Shown here in pieces: positions 5,876-6,662 of a stretch of DNA of 6,662 nt (position 1 is its first letter; each line of letters begins with the position of its first letter). The notes under the pieces were generated by a model. That model saw only the letters and a program-made list of their open reading frames with translations, was not told the origin of the DNA and searched no databases. The stretch is from the NCBI GenBank assembly GCA_016212845.1, contig JACRDR010000102.1:1-6662 (forward strand), given 5' to 3'. Position numbers and translations under genes: made by a program. The stretch comes from Elusimicrobiota bacterium (GTDB lineage Bacteria; Elusimicrobiota; Elusimicrobia; UBA1565; JACRDR01).

Positions 5876-6357
5876 CGGTAGGCGGCGCAGGCGCGCTCGT
5901 CTTCGCGCCAGTCGAGGCACGCGTCCCGTTCGGACTTCGGCACGCACGCGCCCTTCGGGTCCGCCTCGCAAGCCCGGCGGCATTCCTTATAGAAGCCGAG
6001 CGCCAGGCACGAACCCCACAGGCCGTCGCGTTCGGCGCGCGTTTCGAGCGCTTTCATCCGCTCGGAACCGAGAGCCGCCAGCCATGCGAAGTCGTCCTTC
6101 CCTCCGAGAGGCGGCGCGGGGGCGAGCGATTTCACCGGAGGAAGGCGCGGACGCGGCTCGGGCCGGACGGGGGAGTCGACGGGGAGACGGACCGTTTCGA
6201 CGGGAGGATCCGGCACACGGGTTCCCTCCGCGGGAGGCGCCGAGCCGGCGTCGGACGACAGCCGCCACGCCTCCACGCCGGCCAGACCCGCGAGCCCCGC
6301 GACCGCGATCGCGAAGAGGGACCTGGCGCGGCGATCATCGAAGGGGTTCCAGCTCAT
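5872..6357 (-). CDS. Small membrane-anchored protein with a six-cysteine C-terminal domain, unknown function
   Basis: This is 161 residues from ATG 6357. Upstream in-frame starts exist back to 6555, but they would read through the U32 gene and place the hydrophobic segment in mid-protein. From ATG 6357 the layout is tidy: 12 polar residues (MSWNPFDDRRAR), a hydrophobic anchor at about 13-31 (SLFAIAVAGLAGLAGVEAW), a Pro/Arg-rich linker at about 38-84, then a C-terminal domain with Cys117, 126, 130, 138, 147 and 157 (CLALGFYKECRRACEADPKG among them). The even cysteines and anchored layout suggest disulphides outside the cytoplasm. No family is recognised. There is no convincing Shine-Dalgarno. 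Its TAG overlaps the TAA of the convergent gene by 4 bp (5872-5875), and its 5' end is only 24 bp from the divergent U32 gene. Confidence 0.72.
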   Translation of the reverse strand: MSWNPFDDRRARSLFAIAVAGLAGLAGVEAWRLSSDAGSAPPAEGTRVPDPPVETVRLPVDSPVRPEPRPRLPPVKSLAPAPPLGGKDDFAWLAALGSERMKALETRAERDGLWGSCLALGFYKECRRACEADPKGACVPKSERDACLDWREDERACAAYR

Positions 6358-6369
6358 CTCGGGGAAGGG

Positions 6370-6378
6370 TAAGATATA
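6370..6378. promoter_or_regulatory. Shared AT-rich -10-like box between divergent genes
   Basis: In the 24-bp gap between the divergent starts, TAAGAT (6370-6375) on the plus strand ends 7 nt before GTG 6382, which would give a leaderless U32 transcript. On the minus strand the overlapping TATATC (6378-6373) would start transcription near 6366, about 9 nt before ATG 6357. Each matches consensus at four of six positions and no good -35 is seen for either direction. Weak, by eye only. Confidence 0.35.
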
Positions 6379-6381
6379 GGG

Positions 6382-6662
6382 GTGAGCACGGGCAAACCCG
6401 AACTCCTCCTCCCCGTCGGCGACCGGGCGATGGCCCTGGCCGCGATCCACAACGGCGCCGACGCGATCTACGTCGGCTTTCCCGGCTTCAACGCGCGCGG
6501 ACGCACCGCCGACCTGCCGATCGAGGAGCTGCGGGACCTCATCGAGACGTGCCACCTCTATGGGGTCAAGGTGAACGTCGCGTTCAACGTGCTGATCTTC
6601 GAGCGCGAGTTCGCCGACATCATTGGGGCGCTCGAGAAGGTCCTCCCGCTCAAACCCGACGC
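6382..6662 (+). CDS. U32 peptidase-family protein, N-terminal fragment (cut by window edge)
   Basis: 93 complete codons are visible from GTG 6382 and the frame is open at the window end. The N-terminus PELLLPVGDRAMALAAIHNG, then ADAIYVGFPGFNARG and LRDLIETCHLYGVKVNVAFN, match the start of the U32 family (usual pattern PELLAPAGD...GADAVYLG...NAR...GVKVYVTLNT). Despite the family name, studied members include RNA- and ubiquinone-hydroxylation factors (TrhP, RlhA, UbiU/UbiV) as well as collagenase-like proteins. The iron-sulphur cysteines that would help assign a subgroup lie beyond the window. GTG is the earliest plausible start because an in-frame TAA lies four codons upstream at 6370. GGGGAAGGG at 6361-6369 is too far upstream to be a standard ribosome-binding site. 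It looks like a housekeeping gene flanking the accessory region. Confidence 0.9.
   Translation, partial: MSTGKPELLLPVGDRAMALAAIHNGADAIYVGFPGFNARGRTADLPIEELRDLIETCHLYGVKVNVAFNVLIFEREFADIIGALEKVLPLKPD

Noticed and set aside
5536..6372. A 278-codon plus-strand frame spanning the end of the 4715 gene and the minus-strand small gene
   Set aside because: Very Arg-rich with no motifs. The competing frames have membrane anchors, ordered cysteines and stops that meet neatly at 5872-5875.
6358..6555. N-terminal extension of the minus-strand small protein to ATG 6555
   Set aside because: It would overlap the conserved U32 coding sequence on the other strand by about 170 bp and put the hydrophobic anchor in the middle of the protein; ATG 6357 gives a coherent anchored protein.

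Overview
The window is GC-rich DNA (by eye well above 60% G+C, with GC-heavy third codon positions) packed with genes on both strands. It suggests a high-GC Gram-negative-type bacterium. Nothing in it fixes the phylum: there is no rRNA, tRNA or universal marker, and the only broadly conserved gene is a truncated U32 peptidase-family gene. An uncultured lineage is plausible but is inference only.

Layout. (1) Bases 1-3016, minus strand: a tightly overlapping operon. An OmpR/PhoB-type response regulator (GTG start at 3016) overlaps a HAMP/HisKA sensor kinase by 4 nt. The kinase overlaps a membrane-anchored, proline-rich protein by 8 nt, and that protein runs off the left edge. (2) Bases 3017-3169: an AT-rich divergent control region. 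It holds an extended -10 box placed so that the regulator transcript could begin at its GTG codon, an 8-bp direct repeat with an 11-bp period (the spacing used by OmpR/PhoB regulators), and an overlapping 8-bp inverted repeat. (3) Bases 3170-5875, plus strand: two genes 12 nt apart. The first encodes a secreted protein with two DUF4214-type repeats, a GH5/clan-A-like barrel whose acid/base Asn-Glu reads Ser-Asp, and a Cys-rich tail. The second encodes a membrane-anchored low-complexity protein ending in a divergent DUF4214-like, Cys-rich domain. Its coding sequence carries a 61-bp palindromic element flanked by short repeats. (4) Bases 5872-6357, minus strand: a small membrane-anchored protein with a six-cysteine C-terminus, overlapping the preceding gene tail-to-tail by 4 bp. 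(5) From 6382, plus strand: the start of a U32 peptidase-family gene, again with a GTG start and a correctly placed -10-like box.

Working together (inference): the two-component system probably autoregulates and controls the divergent secreted DUF4214/glycosidase-like gene and its partner, a plausible envelope- or polysaccharide-related response. Three adjacent exported or anchored proteins each end in a region with six cysteines, which suggests an oxidising extracytoplasmic location. The most unusual features are the in-frame palindrome, the altered glycosidase active site, the hidden DUF4214 module in the second gene, and the apparent leaderless GTG starts.
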